Shown piece by piece: positions 60,223-64,000 of a stretch of DNA of 64,000 nucleotides. The notes below the pieces were generated by a model. That model did no database searches and was not told the origin of the DNA. It saw only the letters and a program-made list of their open reading frames with translations. The stretch is taken from NCBI RefSeq assembly GCF_021602025.1, contig NZ_BQHW01000002.1:186001-250000 (forward strand). Direction: 5' to 3'. Every line of letters starts with the position of its first letter. Within the stretch, counting starts at the first letter, position 1. This stretch comes from Pseudomonas ceruminis (GTDB lineage Bacteria > Pseudomonadota > Gammaproteobacteria > Pseudomonadales > Pseudomonadaceae). The translations under genes were made by a program, and so were the position numbers.

Positions 60223-61203
60223 ATGCCCGCCCGTGCCTTCTCTCCCTTGCGCCGCCTGCTGGTCGGCGGCCTGCTGGCAACCGTCGCCAGCGCCCTGCTG
60301 CCCTGGTCCAACGCCATTGCCGATGAGGCAAATACCCTGCGGATCGGTTACCAGAAATTCAACAGCATCAATATCCTCAAGAGCAGCGGTGCTCTGGAAA
60401 AGGCCCTGGCACCCCAAGGGGTGAAAGTCAGCTGGTATGAATTCGCCGCCGGCCCACAACTGCTCGAAGCACTGAGTACCGGCGCTATCGACTTGGGCCA
60501 TGCCGCCGACGCGCCGTCGGTCTTCGCCCAGGCAGCCGGCAAACCGGTGGTGTACCTGGCCGCCGAACAGCCCTACCCGCGTGGCATCGGCCTGGTGGTC
60601 CGTGAACAGGATCACCTCGCCGGCGTACAGGACCTCAAAGGCAAGCGCGTGGCGACGGGCCGTGGCTGGAACGCCCAGTACCTGTTGGCCGTAGCCCTCG
60701 AACAAGCCGGCCTGACCTACCAGGACATCACCCCCGCCTACGTGAACAACGCCGCCGATGCGGTGGCCGCCCTGCAGTCGGGCAGCGTGCAGGCCGCGAC
60801 CCTGTGGGACCCGTTCCTTGCCGCCGCAGAAAGCCAACCTGGCCTGAAGAACCTGCGCGATGGCAGCGGCCTGTCCAACAACCGCACCTTCTACCTGTCT
60901 ACCGCCAGCTTCGCCGACCAGCATCGGGACGTGCTCAAGACCTTCTTCGCCGAGCTGGGCAAGGTCAGCCAGTGGGCCAACGCCAAGCCCGCTGAAGTGG
61001 CAGCACTGCTGGCACCGCAACTGGGCATCAACGCCAATGTGCTGGAAGTGGCCAGCGAACGGCGCAACTACAACGCCGTGGCCATCACCCCGCAGATCGT
61101 CGCGGAGCAGCAGAAACTGGCTGACACCTTCCAGGGCCTGGGCTTGATCCCGCACAAGCTGCAGGTGGCCGATGCGGTTTACCCGGCTTCCGTGCTGCCT
61201 TGA
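60223..61203 (+). CDS. Sulfonate-type ABC substrate-binding protein, SsuA-like
   Basis: 326 aa. Signal peptide to about 34 (SNAIADEAN). SsuA motifs: LRIGYQKFNSINILKSSGAL, IDLGHAADAPSVFAQAAGKP, DLKGKRVATGRGWNAQYLLA, AATLWDPFLAAAESQPGLKN. The AT-rich upstream region (60061-60160) looks like a CysB-type sulfur-starvation promoter (inference). Followed by the FMN monooxygenase; no permease or ATPase nearby, so it may share the transporter at 17887-20450 or another. Confidence 0.87.
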   Translation: MPARAFSPLRRLLVGGLLATVASALLPWSNAIADEANTLRIGYQKFNSINILKSSGALEKALAPQGVKVSWYEFAAGPQLLEALSTGAIDLGHAADAPSVFAQAAGKPVVYLAAEQPYPRGIGLVVREQDHLAGVQDLKGKRVATGRGWNAQYLLAVALEQAGLTYQDITPAYVNNAADAVAALQSGSVQAATLWDPFLAAAESQPGLKNLRDGSGLSNNRTFYLSTASFADQHRDVLKTFFAELGKVSQWANAKPAEVAALLAPQLGINANVLEVASERRNYNAVAITPQIVAEQQKLADTFQGLGLIPHKLQVADAVYPASVLP

Positions 61204-61217
61204 ACGGAGATGACGTG

Positions 61218-62582
61218 ATGCCCCGCCACATCCGTTTCAACGCCTTCAGCATGAACGCCGCGAGCCACCAGTCGCCTGGGCTGTGGCGTCACCCGCGCAA
61301 CACCAGCGTGGCCTTCAACCGCCTGGATTACTGGACCGACCTTGCGCGTCTGCTCGAGCGCGGCCTGTTCGACGCGCTGTTCATCGCCGATGTGCTGGGC
61401 ATCTATGACGTCTACCAGGGTGGGCCCGATGCCGCCCTGCGCGGCGGCGTGCAGGTGCCGGTCAATGACCCGCTGCTGCTGGTGCCGGCCATGGCCGGCG
61501 TCACCGAGCATCTAGGCTTTGGCGTGACCTTCTCGCTGACCTACGAACACCCCTACCCCTTCGCCCGGCGCATGTCCACGCTCGACCACCTGAGCAACGG
61601 CCGGGTGGGCTGGAACATCGTTACCGGCTACCTGGACAGCGCCGCGCGCAACCTGGGCCTGGCGCGTCAACTGGGGCACGACCAGCGCTACGACCTGGCT
61701 GAGGAATACCTGCAGGTGCTGTACAAACTGTGGGAAAAAAGCTGGGACGACGATGCCGTGCTGCTCGAACGGGACACCGGCCGCTACATCGAACCCTCGA
61801 AAGTGCATGCCATTGGCCACGCCGGCGAGCACTTCCAGGTACCCGGCATGCACCTGTGCCAACCCTCACCGCAGCGCACCCCGGTACTGTTCCAGGCCGG
61901 CGCCTCGGCGCGCGGCCAGCAGTTTGCCGCCCGGCATGCCGAATGTGTGTTCATCAGCGGGCCAACACCGACGGTGCTGCGCCGCTACGCCGATGGCATT
62001 CGTCAGGCCAGCGAGGTGGCCGGGCGCGGCAGTGATGACGTGCTGATCTACGCCCAGGCCCTGCTGATCGTCGCGTCCACCACCGAAGAGGCCCAGGCGC
62101 GTTTTGCCGATTACCGTCGCCATGTGGACCTGGATGCCGCCCTCGCCCTGCTCTCGGGCTGGACGGGGATCGACTTCGCTGGCCTCGACCCGGACACCCA
62201 CATCGAGTACGTGGAAAACGATGCTGGCCGCGCCGCCTTGGCCGCCTTCACCGCCGCCGACCCCAACCGGCGCTGGACAGTGCGCGAAGCCGCCGAGTTC
62301 ATCGGCCTTGGCGGGCGTGGCCCGGTGCTGGTGGGTAACCCCAGTGAAATCGCAGATCAGTTGGAGCACTGGCTCGATCAGACCGGGATCGACGGTTTCA
62401 ACCTCACCTATGCGGTGCAACCGGATGACCTGGCCAATGTGGTTGAGCTGCTGGTACCGGAGTTGCAACGCCGCGGCCGCTACCCGCTGGGTTACACCGA
62501 GGGCACCCTGCGCCACAAGCTGTTTGGCCAGGGCGATCGCTTGCCCGACGACCACGCCGGGCGCCAGGTTAGCATTCAGTAA
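61218..62582 (+). CDS. FMNH2-dependent LLM-class monooxygenase (NtaA/SnaA/DszA-like)
   Basis: 454 aa from the ATG at 61218 (GGAG 8 bases before). Bacterial-luciferase-like family of the NtaA/DszA/SnaA group: LARLLERGLFDALFIADVLG, LTYEHPYPFARRMSTLDHLS, GRVGWNIVTGYLDSAARNLG and TPVLFQAGASARGQQFAARH. Uses reduced flavin and O2 to cleave C-S or C-N bonds. Pairing with an SsuA-like protein suggests organosulfur scavenging. It needs an external flavin reductase. Confidence 0.87.
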   Translation: MPRHIRFNAFSMNAASHQSPGLWRHPRNTSVAFNRLDYWTDLARLLERGLFDALFIADVLGIYDVYQGGPDAALRGGVQVPVNDPLLLVPAMAGVTEHLGFGVTFSLTYEHPYPFARRMSTLDHLSNGRVGWNIVTGYLDSAARNLGLARQLGHDQRYDLAEEYLQVLYKLWEKSWDDDAVLLERDTGRYIEPSKVHAIGHAGEHFQVPGMHLCQPSPQRTPVLFQAGASARGQQFAARHAECVFISGPTPTVLRRYADGIRQASEVAGRGSDDVLIYAQALLIVASTTEEAQARFADYRRHVDLDAALALLSGWTGIDFAGLDPDTHIEYVENDAGRAALAAFTAADPNRRWTVREAAEFIGLGGRGPVLVGNPSEIADQLEHWLDQTGIDGFNLTYAVQPDDLANVVELLVPELQRRGRYPLGYTEGTLRHKLFGQGDRLPDDHAGRQVSIQ

Positions 62583-62714
62583 GCAAATACCGGGTATTTC
62601 AACATTTAATTTGTGGATGCCGCGGACTGGCCCCTATGCTGTCCGTGCATCCCCTGCACGCACCGGCCGGTGTGGTCCAAGGCATGGGGAGAGAACAACA
62701 AGTCGAGACCGTTC

Positions 62715-63551
62715 ATGTCGAATCACTCCTACTTCGCCCCCCACGGTGGGCACCCGGCTCAAACCGAGCTGCTGACTGACCGTGCCATGTTCACCGAAGC
62801 CTATGCCGTAATCCCCAAAGGCGTGATGCGTGACATCGTCACCAGCCACCTGCCGTTCTGGGACAAGATGCGCATGTGGGTCATCGCCCGCCCGCTGACC
62901 GGCTTTGCCGAAACCTTCTCCCAGTACATCGTTGAAGTGGCCCCGGAAGGCGGCAGCGAGCGCCCAGAACTGGACCCCAACGCTGAAGCAGTAGTGTTCG
63001 TCGTCGAAGGCGAACTCGACATCACCCTGGAAGGCAAGCACCACACTCTGAGCCAGGGTGGCTACGCGTTCATTGCCCCAGGCGCTGAATGGAGCCTGCG
63101 CAACCACAGCAAGGCCAATACCACCTTCCACTGGTTGCGCAAGCACTACCAGAAGGTTGAAGGCCTGGATGCTCCGGAATCCTTCGTCACCCATCGGGAC
63201 AATGCCACCGTCATCGAGATGCCGGGCACCGAAGGCCGCTGGGTCACCACGCGCTTCGTCGACATGGCCGACATGCGTCACGACATGCACGTCAACATCG
63301 TGACCTTCCAGCCTGGCGGCGTGATTCCGTTTGCCGAAACCCACGTCATGGAACACGGCCTGTACGTACTGGAAGGCAAGGCGGTCTACCGCCTGAACCA
63401 GGACTGGGTCGAAGTGGAAGCCGGCGACTTCATGTGGCTGCGCGCCTTCTGCCCGCAAGCCTGCTATGCCGGCGGCCCAGGCAAATTCAGCTACCTGCTG
63501 TACAAGGATGTGAACCGCCACGTGCACCTGACGCTCAACCCACAGCGTTGA
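62715..63551 (+). CDS. allE: (S)-ureidoglycine aminohydrolase (AllE/UGHY-like bicupin)
   Basis: 278 aa from the Met at 62715. Two cupin folds; the C-terminal one has the Mn-binding set FAETHVMEHGLYVLEG. FLWMRAFCPQACYAGG-type ending and FVVEGELDITL in the N-terminal cupin match AllE/YlbA. It releases ammonia from ureidoglycine in purine/allantoin use. Other allantoin genes are not in the window. A terminator follows. Confidence 0.88.
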   Translation: MSNHSYFAPHGGHPAQTELLTDRAMFTEAYAVIPKGVMRDIVTSHLPFWDKMRMWVIARPLTGFAETFSQYIVEVAPEGGSERPELDPNAEAVVFVVEGELDITLEGKHHTLSQGGYAFIAPGAEWSLRNHSKANTTFHWLRKHYQKVEGLDAPESFVTHRDNATVIEMPGTEGRWVTTRFVDMADMRHDMHVNIVTFQPGGVIPFAETHVMEHGLYVLEGKAVYRLNQDWVEVEAGDFMWLRAFCPQACYAGGPGKFSYLLYKDVNRHVHLTLNPQR

Positions 63552-63567
63552 GTTCTGGTTGATGCAC

Positions 63568-63593
63568 CAAAGCCCGCCAACTGGCGGGCTTTG
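63568..63593 (+). terminator. Terminator after the ureidoglycine aminohydrolase gene
   Basis: Perfect 12-bp stem CAAAGCCCGCCA/TGGCGGGCTTTG with a 2-base core loop, followed by TGTTTG. Located 17 bases after the stop codon. Confidence 0.8.
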
Positions 63594-63640
63594 TGTTTGC
63601 CGCACATACTCAAGGCCCTACCCACCACGCAGTGCGCGCC

Positions 63641-64000
63641 ATGAACCGTAGCCTCCTGCTTGCCGCCCTGCTGCTGTGCACCTGCGCACAGGCCGCCGAT
63701 GACTGGAACCTGGCCTACGACCGTGAAGGCATCCGGGTGTACCTGCGCGGGGTCGCCGACTCTCCTTATCAACAGTTCCGGGGGGTCAGCACCATCAAGG
63801 CCAGTGTGAACACCCTCATCGATATGCAGGAGAATCTGCGCGTGGCCTGTAAATGGCTGTATGCCTGCGACCAGATGCGCCTGCTGGAGGTCGACGGTGA
63901 CAGCACCTGGGTGTACTTGACCACTAATCTGCCGTGGCCAACCCTGCCGCGGGACATCATCCTCAAGGTCACTACCGAACGGTTGGACGATGGCACCCTG
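63641..64000 (+). CDS. START-domain lipid-binding protein (truncated by window end)
   Basis: First 120 codons only. Signal peptide (MNRSLLLAALLLCTCAQAAD) then DDWNLAYDREGIRVYLRGVA, FRGVSTIKASVNTLIDMQEN and STWVYLTTNLPWPTLPRDII, matching START-domain proteins of Pseudomonas. The rest of the gene lies beyond the window. Probably periplasmic lipid or hydrophobic ligand binding. Confidence 0.78.
   Translation, partial: MNRSLLLAALLLCTCAQAADDWNLAYDREGIRVYLRGVADSPYQQFRGVSTIKASVNTLIDMQENLRVACKWLYACDQMRLLEVDGDSTWVYLTTNLPWPTLPRDIILKVTTERLDDGTL

Noticed and set aside
1-64000. CRISPR arrays, tRNAs, rRNAs, insertion sequences or prophage
   Set aside because: No regularly spaced repeats, no tRNA or rRNA sequence, no transposase or integrase genes were seen on either strand.

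Overview
The window is high-GC, densely coded bacterial DNA that reads as Pseudomonas, most likely the P. putida group. The evidence is the gene families and their neighbourhoods (IorAB-type molybdenum dehydrogenase with a triheme cytochrome, arsRBCH, cusCBAF, several orphan sulfonate and choline binding proteins), REP-like palindromes with the CTCCTAC tail, and start and RBS usage. The species call is inference. I see no rRNA, tRNA, CRISPR array, insertion sequence or prophage. The first gene starts inside the window (39), and the last gene (63641) runs off the end.

Layout. 1-9.8 kb: a PuuD/SpuA-like glutamine amidotransferase, a TsuA-like sulfur permease with a divergent LysR regulator, a small DMT exporter, a REP-flanked periplasmic protein, a sorbosone-dehydrogenase-like lipoprotein coupled to a DUF2231 membrane protein, and a fused OsmC-YcaO protein. 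10-14 kb: a three-gene periplasmic molybdenum dehydrogenase (2Fe-2S subunit, Mo subunit, triheme cytochrome c). 14-21.8 kb: an orphan binding protein, a TetR-MFS efflux pair with a strong operator palindrome, an SsuABC-type sulfonate/nitrate ABC transporter, a DUF3053 lipoprotein and a cysteine hydrolase. 22-26.2 kb: an Arg/Trp/His-rich exported protein, the wreck of an MFS transporter, a TetR regulator and a single-module NRPS-like enzyme fused to a membrane acyltransferase domain.

26.4-28.6 kb holds the most notable system: a minus-strand cassette of an exported precursor with four EGKCG motifs, a DUF692 (MNIO) enzyme and a DUF2063 partner. This is the gene logic of the HvfABC/oxazolin copper-binding RiPPs, but here the precursor also carries two canonical EF-hands. 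28.8-31.9 kb is a BtuDFC-like ABC operon behind a cobalamin riboswitch.

32-42.5 kb looks like a quaternary-ammonium catabolic island. It has a choline-type binding protein, an esterase, a BetI-like TetR regulator, an Xre-PAS regulator, an NCS1 permease, an iron-type alcohol dehydrogenase, an aldehyde dehydrogenase, and a CntA/GbcA-like Rieske oxygenase with its reductase behind a 43-bp palindrome. 42.6-47.2 kb: a membrane protein, a LysE exporter and arsRBCH. 47.2-53.7 kb: a Cu/Ag efflux operon (small Cys/His protein, cusCBAF).

53.7-64 kb: an amino-acid exporter, two very small proteins (DUF2986, DUF1289), an SDR with a divergent LysR regulator, a coupled phosphatase-PAP2-methyltransferase set, a beta-propeller protein, an SsuA-like binding protein with an FMN monooxygenase (organosulfur use), a ureidoglycine aminohydrolase and a truncated START-domain gene. 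Overall this is an accessory and metabolic-versatility region: metal defence (Cu, As), sulfur scavenging, cobalamin uptake and quaternary-amine use.
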